Notes under the pieces: model-generated
What the model was told of the DNA's origin: nothing
Database searches by the model: none
The model's input: the letters and a program-made list of their open reading frames with translations, nothing else
Made by a program: the position numbers and the translations under genes
Shown: piece by piece, positions 43,542 to 55,095 of the stretch
How positions within the stretch are numbered: position 1 is the first letter of the stretch
Layout of the letters: every line of letters begins with the position of its first letter
Assembly: GCA_024449915.1 (NCBI GenBank)
Contig: JAMZAV010001857.1
Location: 1 to 64,000 of the forward strand
Direction of reading: 5' to 3'
DNA length: 64,000 nt
From: Sweltsa coloradensis
Lineage: Eukaryota > Arthropoda > Insecta > Plecoptera > Chloroperlidae

Positions 43542-43860
43542 TTACTTCTGAATGTTAGCCAAGTTTTCTTTACGGGCAGGATACTTGAGGAGTTGTGGGA
43601 CCACTAATGAAGCTTCACTAAAAAATCTTCCATTTCCCATGTAGGAATCCATAGCTTTTCCAAATGAATTAAATATTAACAATTCCACCTGCAGGAGTGT
43701 TTCCAGACTAACCAAATCGAGAAATTTACCAAATGAGTTTTGGATAATGTGGAGGATAAAATACATGTACCGATTGAGATAAGGCAGACTGTTTTTAGTT
43801 TTTACGTATGCATTCATGTCCGCTGGTCCATCTGAACTAATGACATAAATAAGCTTAGCG
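43542..43860 (-). CDS. Open frame, possible exon of unknown gene
   Basis: The frame is open from about 43860 to a stop at 43542, with Met at 43817. The text reads SSDGPADMNAYVKTKNSLPY, HIIQNSFGKFLDLVSLETLL and PQLLKYPARKENLANIQK. At its upstream border the minus strand has a pyrimidine-poor ATTTATGTCATTAG that could act as a splice acceptor. Composition is more protein-like than neighbouring frames, but I recognise no domain. A LINE tail lies 40 bp past the stop. It could be a host exon, a transposase fragment or chance. Confidence 0.3.
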
Positions 43861-43892
43861 ACGCAAAGCCCTATCCGTCACTCCGAGCGCTA

Positions 43893-44613
43893 GAGTGCCA
43901 ATTAGAATCCATCATGAAAGGGGAAAATCATTTCCCAGCCACATAGATACTTCAGCTAGTTGGCTAATCGGACAATTTAAGTGGCTGTGGCAGCAGCGGA
44001 ACTTCGTTTCATGGGCCCGCCCGCAAAATTTCTATGGGGGCCTCCCTAACAGATACATACATGCATAGGCTCAGTGTTGAATTCAAGCTTTTCATCCCGG
44101 GGTATTATATAGGGACCAAGCACGGGGGGCTTGGGGGCAAAGCTCCCCAACAATAGTGGCGCAGGTGAAAATTTTGAAAATCAGGTTTTAAGAGTGCGTT
44201 TGGTGCGTTTTAGAAAAAGTTGTGGACTGAATGAAATACCAAAATAATGTAGTTTATGTGAGTTGTGTTGTGGACGCTTTAAAGTTCCTAAATATCTGCT
44301 ATATTTCATATCTTTAAACCGCTAGATTCACAAAACGGTCATTTTAGCAATGAAAACAAATAGGCCCTACTATATTTTATTTTCCAAACAGGGTGAAATA
44401 CTGTGTTTTTTACTGAGTTTTTTTTTTAACGGGCTCCATAAACGGCCTGGGCCCGCCCGCAGTCGCGGGCGCCTAGTTTTGTCACTGGGCTGTGGAGTTG
44501 TGTTTGTTGTTGAGCAGATGGGCGAGCACCGCCATCTGTATGTAAATATGCACAGATTACCTACATTTAGACGGCTGTTTTTCCCCTTTCATGATGGCTT
44601 CTAATTGGCACGC
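43893..44613. mobile_element. Inverted-repeat element enclosing a hAT
   Basis: Arms of about 35 bp, GAGTGCCAATTAGAATCCAT with CATGAAAGGGGAAAA at 43893-43928 and their inverse at 44577-44613, with one substitution. Without the inner hAT element, the unit is only about 220 bp. No target duplication is identified. Confidence 0.7.
43991..44487. mobile_element. hAT-type element, 497 bp (Rep-9)
   Basis: Perfect 8-bp duplication GGCTGTGG (43983-43990, 44488-44495). Ends CAGCAGCGGAACT and complement CAGTGACAAAACT. 44100-44290 matches 19740-19920 in inverse orientation (GGGACCAAGCACGGGGGG, GTGCGTTTTAGAA, AATGTAGTTT). Non-coding. Confidence 0.85.
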
Positions 44614-46411
44614 TCCCCACGGCCACACTGAGAGTCTAGCATATTAATTGAATGTCATTGATCTGAACCAATCATCAGGAGTTTGTTAGGCTGCAATTTA
44701 TTTAATTATTTAGGCCTAGTTAGTATTTTGGAAAACCTTGAAAAATTATCATTTTTACTGCAAATTATACTAGGGATTCATAAAAACAATGCCCATTTTG
44801 TTTCGAAATTGCAAAAATTGCTCAAAAATATAGGAACCATTTGAAAAAATAGGAATTATAGGAATTATACACCACCACTCTGAATAAATAGGAAATACAG
44901 GACAACTTGGAGCCCCGTCAGTTGTATGAATGCGAAGGTGTGTGTGTTTTGGTTTTATTTAATAACAATAAAATAACACGGCCAAATAATGGTCGAATAA
45001 AACTATAATCTGCTATTTGCTTTAAAAATAACAAAGTTAATTCTATTCTTACTTCTTAGTCACTTTTCACTACAAACTTGCCGATAAAAACAAGCTAAAA
45101 CGAAATCAATACTTGCAATTTAAAAAATATGATTTCTTCTGATTAAATAGTGCTAGTATTGTGTGTCCACTTTTTTAAATTCTGCAGGCGCAATCACTAG
45201 GTGGTATATGCAAGATAAAAACTAGGGTGACTTATGCACATATTGCAATTTACTATGGATTTTATTTTAAGTAATACAATTGATTATATTGATTATATGC
45301 GAGAAATACGAAAATACAATAAAAAACATAACACCACTTTTTATAATTTCCAAAACGAATTTAGGAAAAAACAACATTTAAAGACACCTCCATGAATGCG
45401 TATCACCGTAAAGGGCCTACGGTCAGTTGCACTTTCAAAAAATGCATTGACAAACTATTTCACATCGTAATAATTAAGACACCATTATTTGTGTAGTATG
45501 TTCATGAAATGCTGACGAAATACCTAGGTACGCTAGACTAGCAGTGCTGAATGGCTGAACATGCGCCTACGGCTAGGCCAACATTACACATGGACCTTCT
45601 TTACGTTTTGTTTGTTACTTTCATTCCAATTTAGTTCCAAATTATTCCTCAAAATGCACTCAGCACTTGACGCGGTCGTTGTGGCACAGGGTCGAACCTT
45701 GTGACTTCATAACACTTTCAACGACTTTTATTATCTCCGACGTAGAATTGCGTCCAGGACGAGGGCCGAATGTAATGAAATCATTTGCAGAAAAACATAT
45801 GTCTAAATAGAACAGTAAAAAAAAAAAACGACCGAACGTAGATTTGAAGTGCCAATTTTTCGCTTAGAACTCCAACGCGCTACCACTTTGCCACAATGCA
45901 GTGATATTAAGAGCTATTAGCCTATGTTAGGTGGTATCGTCGATGACCGTACGACGAAAAGTGTATAATTATTTTATTTGTAAGACTGACCTTACGATTG
46001 ATTTTACACTCTGTAATAAAAAATCACAGCCAGTGAAAGCTCCACGCAAAGCCATTTAAATTCACATTTAAATACTAACACTTGTAGCCGTGTAGGCTCA
46101 TTAAAGTGTCCGTCCCAGGCCAATTATTATAACAAGTGAAGGCCTAAATTAAAATAGATGTAGGTTCCGAGTAGGACTACTGGGCCAAATATTTAGAACT
46201 GTCATAATGATTTTATATTGGCATATTTGAATTTTATGAAGGATATTTCTAGTTTGACAGTCTAAGGACTCAGGACAACGGCTAGACACACCAAGTAGGT
46301 CCATCAAAAAGGTTATTGTACCACAAAAATTGTAAACGTTTTAATGTTACCCCACCTTTAAACGTTATCTGCACAATATAAAATTGCCAGTAAAATAACT
46401 CTCCGGTAGTA
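44614..46411. other. Unassigned, 1.8 kb
   Basis: AT-rich DNA. 45840-45900 (minus) and 45665-45720 have weak tRNA-like box B words (GGTCGAACCTTGTG). No gene or known repeat is recognised. Confidence 0.3.
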
Positions 46412-47510
46412 TAGGGTAAGGGAACTAGTTCTGGATCGGGGTTGAGTTGTGGATCAAAATCTTTGGGCTTGTGTAAGTTCTACATGTAATGTACCGGTAC
46501 TAGATGCACTGTCAGTAGATTTTTCTGATAAATTGATCCAAGGAGCATTGGAATTGCACACTGTCATCACCAGGTTGAGTCATTTGTCAACTTAAGTAGA
46601 AATAGTCAACAATGCTGTCAAAATGGTTGCTGTTTGCAACAGAAGCAATTGCTATACACATGCATGTATCATTGTAATATTTCATCAGTTATTAGCAGAG
46701 CTTTCAAGCTTTGTCAGAATTTTTAATATTAGTTTTGCTAAGAATTGACTATAATAGGTTTACTACTCAAAGCACCCTTGCGGGTGTCTACAAATAAGCG
46801 GTTTTTGACCGTTTTTGTAGATCGTAACACCATGTTAAATGAATAGGACATATGCAGTAAGCCTAATAGTGTTTAAAAACCAAGTTAAAAGAAATATAGG
46901 TTCACTTATTTTTAGAGCCTGTCTTTACAGACTCAAATCTAAAAAAAAAAAAAAATGTTTTGGTCTAGTCCTAATTTTTTATTTTTTTTTCAAAATTTTG
47001 AATTTGATCTAAATTTGTGTTAAGAATTTTTTGGCTTATGAAATTTATACCCAGTTGTTAGCTCTTGTCTTGTTTTTATATTTTGTATTGAAAAAAAAAA
47101 TGTGGTTAGCCTTATGGCTGCAAATAAGTCATAATAAAATTTTGATCCACAACTAATCCGGGGACTGGTAGTGGATCAATGCTGATACCGGGCATCCAGA
47201 ATCAAATTTATCAGGTGCGGCTGCATCACTACTTATGAAACATATCAATGAACCCCTGATATCAATTTGAAAAGTTTTAGGTTGATGATCCACAATTGAT
47301 ACCCGGGTATCAGTTCTGGATCAAAGCACTACTTTTTTTAACTGGCTCATTTTAGTACCTTCGTAAACTTTTTTACATTTTTTCTTTTGCAAACATGGTC
47401 GGAAAGTTAATCAATAAGAATATAGTATGTGGGGGAAAACCAAATAAAATTCCTGATACTCAAAATTGTAATATTGCTTAACCCGATCCAGAACTAGTTC
47501 CCTTACCCTA
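46412..47510. mobile_element. TIR element with internal GGATCA words
   Basis: A 1099-bp element with ends TAGGGTAAGGGAACTAGTTC and its complement, matching over about 29 bp to CTGGATCGGG. Further inward, GTTGTGGATCAAAAT (46448) is mirrored by ATTTTGATCCACAAC (47139). GTGGATCA or GATCCAC words recur at 47160-47170, 47285-47295 and in TTCTGGATCA near 47318. No transposase. The target duplication is unclear, so superfamily is open. Confidence 0.75.
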
Positions 47511-48700
47511 AGCATATTACTCAGCAGAACAATGTTGTTCGAGACAACGAAAGTGCAGACTGCAGACACACATGTGTTTAGTGATTGGTTTCGCAATTAA
47601 AAGCACCCTTTTCCACTCATTCCTCATTTTGTATCATTCGGAAATAAATGAAAGTATATGATCTGTTTTCTTTGATGAGCACTGTGGCACCCAACATTAT
47701 TTCTTTGTGTTAGGTCGGGATATATTTGAGAAACCCCTACCTCTTGCATGATGTTTCGCGATCAGTATCCCCGAAATAATAGTTCGCGGTTCGACCACTT
47801 GGCTGCGCTAGTGTTCCTTGTTTTCTCGAATTAATTTGCGGCTTTTAAAATACAATACCGGTATTTTGATATTTTGTTTGCAAATTTTAATATAGGGCCT
47901 ACAATGAAAATACACAACTTTTAAGACCAATTTCAAGACTCTTACCCTTAAACTGTTGAAGATACAGAGATTTTAGTGTGTTTTATGTTTTTTTCATAAG
48001 GGTGCGTTAGTCTTTTGTTTTGAGCAAAGGTGAACTACTTTTGGCCTACTTTATACTGGAGATGTGTCTTAGTGTTGAGAACATATTCTGAAATTTTTAG
48101 CCTGTTGTGCAAAAGATGCACAAAAAATCAAAACTCAGCTGATAATCTTCTGTTACCAGGTTTCAAAACCATTCACAATATTTTGATTTGGTAGCATATT
48201 TTGGAAAATTCAAAAACACGGTCGAATAGCCTTAAGGCTATTGTGAATTGTGATGTGCCTTTTAAGAAGTCGAAAAAATTTACTGTAAGTGGAAGGCTTC
48301 CAAATAAAGGTTTTAATGCCTTTTACTTTACAAGAATATCTAACTATAGTCCATTTTATGATCAACTGAGAGTAGATGTTTTGGCGTTGCTTCCAAATGC
48401 AGAACAGTTTGGTTAGCCCCAACTTTCTTTGTGTCGTCTTAATAGGGGTTGCAGCTAGTTTGAGTCCTTGTGTTATTGTTGTCTGTTCGCCGATCCCTTC
48501 CTTCCTTCAATGGCCATGTTGTAAACTACCTTTTCTATCATAAAGTTTATTGAGGTCTGACAACGATTTTACCCTTTCTAACTCAGAGCCACATCCACAA
48601 CTAATAAAATATTTAAATTAAAATTAAAAAGAATTAAATTCATATTCATATCATACCATATTCTACAACAAGTGGAACACATTTACGTATAAAAAAAGAT
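47511..48700. other. Unassigned
   Basis: Includes overlapping frames at 48201-48422 on both strands without motifs. No repeat match. Confidence 0.3.
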
Positions 48701-48708
48701 ATCACTAC

Positions 48709-48740
48709 CCGAAAAAAAAGAAAGAAAGAAAGAAAAAAAA
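48709..48740. repeat. (GAAA)n-like simple repeat
   Basis: GAAAAAAAAGAAAGAAAGAA and following A-rich bases. Confidence 0.85.
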
Positions 48741-50380
48741 TGACATATACGTATATTTGACACCAACGCACGTGCGTTCGAATCCCGCGTAAAATACCTT
48801 TTTATTTCGTCATTGACTCAATAATGACATATTTTATTATTTATAACTGATGTTTATCAGTAAAAGACGGAATTCACAAACAGATACCAACAATCTTATG
48901 GTTATATTATCAAAAAACTTTTGCCACGGTAACATTGGTTATAATTTGCATTGAATGTGTGAGTGTATGTGGGGAGGGGGGGGGGAGGTATCTTGGGAGA
49001 AACGTGGTCAAAACATGATAGATTGCGAACAAAATGTTTTGTCACCATCTTGTCATTATTTGGACGGTTCCTTTTCTATTGTGGAAAATAGTAACCAGCA
49101 ACATATTATTGTTTATACCAAATCGAAAGAAGTAAAAAGAAAACACAGCCTGTACCGGGATTTAAACCCGGAAAAATCGGCATAGGAAACATGAATAAAC
49201 CAACGTAACAAACCCGTCACAATACTGAGATTGACCCGTATTCATGACCGCCCTTTATCCGCCGATGCGCCTATATTTGCTTCGTTATTGTCTTCCTCTT
49301 GTGCATGTTATATTTCCATTATCAAGCAAGTTACTATAAACTGGAAGCATAGACGATAAAAGTTCTTTATTTAATTCACGGAGCTAAAAAGCCTATTATA
49401 CAACCGAAAGTTGTGAACATCATGACCACCCTGACAGTGGCTTGCTTTCATATGAATGTATGTTTAATTTCTCTGCTTCCGATGCAAAATATCGTGGGTT
49501 GGTGTCGGTGGTGCCGACAGGGCTTAACATTAAAAACGCTTTGACATGTATTTTTGTATCAATATGTATACAGGATCGGTATATCTGTAGCTGTGTTTTT
49601 TTATCTACATGTTGTGTTGTTACTGTATACTTTATCTTTATTTTTATATTATTGTTAGACGACACAATCTACAATGATTTGTATTTTGTATTACTTATGT
49701 ATTAACAATGGTGACTGTCCAGAAACAAATTAAAATTCATTCGTTCCTCTTTAAATTAAAAGACCTGACCCCACTGAAAATCAGTTGCGAGAATAGCTCC
49801 AAAAATACTCATAACTCATAATACTCATAGAGCAGAATATTCGATATCGATAGGTCATTTGCCACTACTCCGCGAGCCATATGCAGACTTGCGCTAAAGC
49901 GTACATGCCACTATAAAACAACTATAAAAGTTATACACGGACTGCTACAACATGCATTTTCAGAAATATATTATTAAACGATAGTTTTACGAAATGATAT
50001 GGTAATTTAGGAATACCATTAATGCAGGTCAAGAACGCACCACATTTTAAATTATATATTTTATTGCCTCCCCCTTCCACTGAACACCACATCTCAGAAC
50101 CTTACCACCCCCCATTCAACATTTACGAGCTACTCTAGGGGATGTCCAACATCGGCTGGGGAAAGGAACCGGCTTTCGTAGCCTGAGGCACTCTCAGCTC
50201 GCTGTGGAATGCACTATATGTACCTAGTTACTTGACAATGTTCACATACATTGTTTACAAACAACAAATCTTTGGACCACTCAGCCTAGATATTTTACAT
50301 TCTATTGTTAATCGGTAGCCTAATAGCAATTAAATCGACTTTGATAAAATTATTATATTTTAATAAATAATTTTGTAATG
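48741..50380. other. Unassigned, with two tRNA-like fragments
   Basis: 48768-48795 has GTGCGTTCGAATCCCGCG (box B). 49148-49185 on the minus strand has CCGGGTTTAAATCCCGGTAC. Both lack the rest of a tRNA fold. 48962-48985 is G-rich. The overlapping frames at 49420-49705 on opposite strands have no motif. Confidence 0.35.
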
Positions 50381-50782
50381 GAACTTGAAAAAGTAATGAG
50401 ATCCCACACACATAACTAAACACTTGTAAAAAAAAAACAGCCAAACCTTACACAATCGAAAGCAACGAGATTTAAAAGAAATGCCAAGCTTATGTAGGGC
50501 CTACCCTCCTACATTTTCGCAATCCACTTTGTCCTGTGACTGTATCTTTGCAAAGCTTGGCAAAACAATTTGCACAAACTTTTACATTTAAAACAAAAGT
50601 TACAAAAAAAAAATTTGCCATGTTTTGCAAGGATGCAGTCACAGGGCAAAGTGGATTGCAAAAATGAGGGTACATAAGCTTGGCATTTCTTTTAGATCTC
50701 ATTGCTTTTGATTGTGTAAGGTTTGGCTGTTTTTTTACAAGTTTTTGTTAAGTGTGGGATATTACATTCTTCAAGTCATCTA
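50381..50782. mobile_element. 400-bp foldback with ~180-bp arms
   Basis: Left arm 50381 to about 50560 and right arm about 50610-50782 are inverted copies: CAGCCAAACCTTACACAATC, AAAAGAAATGCCAAGCTTAT and GCAATCCACTTTG all recur inverted, as do the outer GAACTTGAAAAAGTAATGAG and CCCACAC. The loop is short. The left arm holds a small GTAGGGCCTACC insertion absent from the right. The 70-codon minus frame inside is not conserved between arms. It can fold into a long RNA hairpin if transcribed. Confidence 0.9.
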
Positions 50783-51007
50783 GGTTTACGCAAAAATTAC
50801 TTTCTTCTTTTGTTTATTTTTTCGTTCAGCAAAGCCCTTAACTTCTTCTAAAACACGTAAAAACCACTTCAAAAATACATATTTTTCAAAAAATTGCCTG
50901 CGGCGCTATTGAGGGGACAGTCCGGGGACCCCCCTCAAATTGAGTCGCCCCCTCATTGAGACGTTCGTCCAAGCCCCCCTGAAATATATTTCACCTGTAT
51001 GCCACTG
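50783..51007 (-). repeat. Rep-9-like end with CAGTGGCATAC terminus
   Basis: The minus strand starts CAGTGGCATACAGGTG, has AGCGCCGCAGGCAATTTTTT and GTGTTTTAGAAGAAGTTAAG, resembling Rep-9 at 19740-19920. The other end is not found, so the element is truncated or too diverged. Confidence 0.5.
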
Positions 51008-51036
51008 ACTCAAGGAAATTAGTTGCATATGATGTA

Positions 51037-52380
51037 ACTAGGAAACGCTCAGTTGGACCCGTTGATAAGCGAGCACGTGCTATAGCTAGACCCACATTGG
51101 CCATTGCACATTTTTTTAAATTTTAAAATTTGCGACGTTCGCTGTCCACAGGGCCATGTTTCCAATATTATTTATTATTGCAAAGGTATTTGGGTAAACC
51201 CGTGTGTAAGTAAACCTTTACTTTGTGGATCCACCGCCATCTAGAGGACCTTGACTTCTTGGGAAAACTATTTAAACTCTTTGTTGACAAATAATAGACT
51301 GCTTCCTCGAAAGTATTTTGATTACTTCTAGGTAAAGATGCTAACCTAATGACGTTAGAAAACCGAAGGAACTATTCTGACATGGTTTACCTTTACAAAA
51401 TTGTAAATAATTTAACAAACACTAGTTCAATTCTTGACAAATTAAATTTTCATATACCTCCCAAACATACACGCCATCATAAAACTTTTCAACCAGCTCT
51501 AAGTCATCTCGACCTCCATAAAAATTCATGCATCAACAGATTGCAGCATTCATTTAATATGTTAAAACCTCTTGAAGGAACAGACATTGATCTCTACTCA
51601 CAAAATATTTTTAAATTTAAATCTGTGATCACTCAAGCTTTAGGATATTAACATTATAATTTACTCACTAGCTTATTTCCATTAGTCTCTTCTTTCAAAT
51701 GCATTTTTCATTTCTTTTCTTTCAAGAATATCCGTTATTCAATTTTCAATGTTAATAGGCCTAATTTTGATAGTTTTACATTTAAATTGAGTATTTCAAA
51801 TATGTTTACAGAGTAACATGTATTATTTTGTGTATAATGTAAATTCTAATGTCTTTAAGTTTATGTTTTCTATCGATAGGCTATGCTATGATTTACACTT
51901 GTGGAGTATTTGTACTCTTGACATTGTAATATGCATGATAATAAATAAATAAAGGTGGCAGTGCATTAGAAACTTTGCGCGTCTTTTCGTTGCCATGGCA
52001 ACGTTACTTTTGTTATAATGTAATTTCCATCTACACTACTTATCGGATCAAAATAAAATCAACATATTCGTGACCGGACGGACATTCTAAATGATTTGGC
52101 TATCTCAGATTTTGTCGCCGTTTAGCTTGAAAAAAAAACTTTCGACTAACTTTAATGTAACTTTTTAACTTTTTGAACGATTTTGCCACAAAACTAATGG
52201 CATTCAATCGAGAACGAAGCTTGCGGATGGTCAAAATTTCAACTCGATCCGAGCCTCCGTTCGAACGTTATGGCGAGACATACAAACAAAAAAACAAACA
52301 AACAAACAAAAAATAAATAAAAAATCAGTGACTAATTTTTCCGGCAGAGTCAAATGGAAACGCTCACTTCGCTTGCTTAA
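51037..52380 (+). repeat. Rep-2 copy with LINE insertion
   Basis: Nearly identical to 18653-19375 from ACTAGGAAACGCTCAGTTGG to GGAAACGCTCACTTCGC. It is interrupted at CTTCTAGGT by 51336-51955. GTTGCCATGGCAAC is present at 51989-52002. The A tract of the sister copy is replaced here by an (AAAC)n stretch at 52285-52325. Confidence 0.9.
51336..51955 (+). pseudogene. 5'-truncated LINE 3' end inside Rep-2
   Basis: The frame 51349-51651 reads NLMTLENRRNYSDMVYLYKI, VNNLTNTSSILDKL and IFKFKSVITQALGY. This is the C-terminal RR-x-D-x-x-x-x-YKI block of a jockey/CR1-like reverse transcriptase, intact to its stop. A 300-bp 3' UTR and (AATA)n follow. AGGT borders both ends. The empty site is visible at 18953 (CTTCTAGGTGGCAGTGCATT). 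Confidence 0.85.
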
Positions 52381-53542
52381 CTATGTATGGAAGCATGTAC
52401 TTTTCCCAAGAAAGTTCCCCCCCCCCACCCCCCTGGAAAAATAGACTTCCAACGCGCCCGAACGAGTTAAGAGTGTCAATTATTATAGTACAGAACAACA
52501 CTGACATTTAGGCCCTACAATTGGTATGACCAGTCTGTACACTGTACAGTGCGAAATGGGCAATGAAACTTTGCGTAATTGCAACACTTATTTGTACCAT
52601 GTGACAAAAAAATATCGCACATCGAACATTATTTCAGAAAAGTATTTTCCCTTTATACTCAGTACGGAGACAAAGGTGTGTTGAAACAATAAAAAAAAAT
52701 CATAGGTTAAAATTAAGTGTTGCACCTAGTACTCTCATTTTGTTATTGACCCAACATTTGCATCTAGCCAAAATGGAGCTTTTGTACCGTCCAAAAAAAA
52801 GATTTTTTTTCTTTTCTAATCAAGTTCCTTTTTCATTCAGCTAGGCCTAATTCAACTAACTTTCATGCATTTTCCATTGACTTTCAAAATATCAGTACAA
52901 GTGCTCTGGAATAGCCTTAAACCTTACATCTTCATCTTGCTTCATCTTGGCTTGCAGGGGACGGGCAATACGATTCGCATAGATTTAGTGCCAAATACTG
53001 AACCTACACTGTTTATATGTACACTAAAAGTCTTGAACTTCGAAATCGTACAAAAAGGCAAGGCGGGAGTAACCGGATTCAAGTCATTATTTAGGGTTAC
53101 ACACTCGCATTCCCCCCTTAGTCTTGAAATGGTACCGTATCAAATTCTCTACAACAAATGCTTTCGCAACCACTTGGCATTGGTTTTACACTGCGCACTA
53201 AACACCAAGTCACTGTAGGCCTATATTTTCTACCAATGAACAGTTCTAAACTAAATACTTTGTTTCTCTTCACTGTCACTTTCATTTTCACTAACTAGAA
53301 TATTCAGGTTCGTACAGATAGGGCTCGATTTGTTTATCCATGGTTTCCCTCGGACTGACAAACTACTACGGTACTGGACAGCTGTGGACACACTCGAGGA
53401 TGTATTCATAATGAATAACTTGTGGCATGTAGGCCTATAGGCTAGTCGTGTCTCTTGGAGTTATAATTTAGTGTAAAAGAGTAAGTTTAATTAAAAAGAG
53501 AATATTTCAGTTTTTATCTTTTATTTAATGGTAGGCCTAAAT
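52381..53542. other. Unassigned
   Basis: A C run at about 52418-52433. The 117-codon plus frame at 52865-53218 has no recognised domain, no repeats and no supporting neighbours. No known repeat. Confidence 0.3.
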
Positions 53543-53543
53543 C

Positions 53544-53608
<65 letters not shown>

Positions 53609-53638
53609 TAACAATAACAATAATAATAATAATAATAT
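53543..53638. repeat. (AAT)n microsatellite
   Basis: About 30 trinucleotide units with an (AAC/AAT) patch near 53605-53620. The poly-leucine frame reading through it on the minus strand is an artefact. Confidence 0.95.
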
Positions 53639-54159
53639 AGGCCTAACTTCCGAGTGCAGGATGGTTTTAGTTGCATTAGTTTTTCCTCCGCGTGTACTTG
53701 TAGCGGGTGGAAGGTCAGCCACCCTTACAGATGGGGTAGGGCCTATGCTGGCCGGCACCTGCCACGGCACTGTGACGTAGCCGCTCGTCCGAGCGCGGGC
53801 TTTAAATGCCATAAACGAGCGATCGGCTGCAAAATTCTTATAACCGCTATAAACTGTATTGTTATAAAGAAAGATCACTCTGTGCAATCATAGAAGAAAA
53901 CAGTATTTGTGGAATTGCTCACCAAATGTTTCTTGCTGCTTTAAAGCTAACGTCCTATGTGGTAGGTACACGATAGGCCTACACGAAGAAAATTAATTAA
54001 ATCGTGATTTTTTTCTTTTTGCTAAATTTTATGGTTCACACTATCAATTAAACATGCAATTTAACGACACCAAAGATGTCAACAGCACTTCAAATATTGC
54101 ACGCAAGAAGTTGACATAGTAGGCATAGGGTATGTAGCCCTAGTAAAAAATTTAAAACT
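53639..54159. other. Unassigned
   Basis: 53650-53890 is GC-richer and open on both strands. The minus frame has LPPATSTRGGKTNATKTIL before running into the microsatellite. No domain recognised. Confidence 0.3.
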
Positions 54160-54216
54160 CCATATCAGCCGGGTATCGAACCCAGGCCTCACAATTGCTA
54201 ATCAGAGGCTGTAAAC
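54160..54216 (-). repeat. tRNA-like SINE head fragment
   Basis: The complement has AATTGTGAGGCCTGGGTTCG and ATACCCGGCTGATATGG, related to 7806-7872 and 12946-13006. Confidence 0.5.
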
Positions 54217-54225
54217 GGTAAACAG

Positions 54226-54415
54226 TAGGGTTGTGCAAACTTACGAATTTCAAACTCAAACTTTAGAGAAGTTCGGTTCGGGTTCGAAATTGAAAAATAC
54301 CTAGTGTTCAAGTTCGAAAATATCAAAGTTCGGGAAATTTGAACTTCCCGCTCGATATCGTAACTACGCCAGTCGCCGCGATGCTCGCGCGCAGCGAGCT
54401 GTCGAAAGCGCAGTG
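54226..54415 (+). repeat. One-ended hAT-like repeat
   Basis: TAGGGTTGTGCAAAC followed by repeated GTTCGAA/TTCGGTTCGG words, the style of 4529-4836 and 63801-64000. The far end was not found. Confidence 0.4.
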
Positions 54416-54567
54416 TAGCCAACCGTCTTCCGCGACTTCAATTTATGTTTACATTTTTGCTTCAGTATTAAATACGAAATAAACCTTTTATAGTTTGCTG
54501 AACAAATTTGTAAAATTTTCAGATGCAATAACCCTAAGGTATATTTTTATTAATAATAATTAAGTAA

Positions 54568-54663
54568 TCTTTGGTTGGTTATCGCTCACTCGTCGATTGC
54601 GTCGGGGCCTAGGGCCTACAGGGTTGGCTTGGTCGCTTTGATTTACTGTCCCCCACTGAAAAT
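54568..54663 (+). repeat. SINE-A internal fragment
   Basis: CTTTGGTTGGTTATCGCTCA to CCCCCACTGAAAAT, with a small GGCCTA duplication; both ends truncated. Confidence 0.8.
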
Positions 54664-54709
54664 TAAATACTAGGCTTTTTCAGGCGCGTTGTTGGATGAG
54701 CGTAATTGT

Positions 54710-55095
54710 TTATAAGAGGATGGGATAGTAGCGAAATTAAAACAATGCAAAAATAAGTTTTTTTCGTGATATCTCGAGAACGACGCAAAATATTTAAAAA
54801 CTGATTCTAGACCGAATTGTGGTTTTGTTAGAACTATATAATGCAAGAAAAACATTGTAATGTGATGATAATTAAGTTTAAAATTAGAAATTTAGGAAAT
54901 AAAATGCATATTTCAAATATAAACCGCACCAATTATTATATTTGAATATTTTTCTTGCATTATATAGTTATAACAAAACCACAATTCGGTCTAGAATCCG
55001 TTTATAAATATTTTGCATCGTTCTCGAGATATCATGAAAAAACTGTAATTTCGTCTAGTTTTAATTTCGCGAGTATCCCATCCTCTTAAGGGGTT
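54710..55095. mobile_element. Rep-8 foldback MITE, full
   Basis: Inverted arms of about 145 bp: AAGAGGATGGGATAGTAGCG, TCGTGATATCTCGAGAACG, CTGATTCTAGACCGAATTGT and TATATAATGCAAGAAAAA at 54712-54855, and their inverse to ATCCCATCCTCTTA at 55090. About 95 bp of loop. One half copy is at 14275-14510. Confidence 0.85.

Noticed and set aside
52865..53218. 117-codon plus frame
   Set aside because: No family motif, no codon or context support, no sister copy in the window; kept only as unassigned DNA.
53537..53887. 116-codon minus frame ending in poly-leucine
   Set aside because: About a third is the (AAT)n microsatellite; the rest has no recognised domain.
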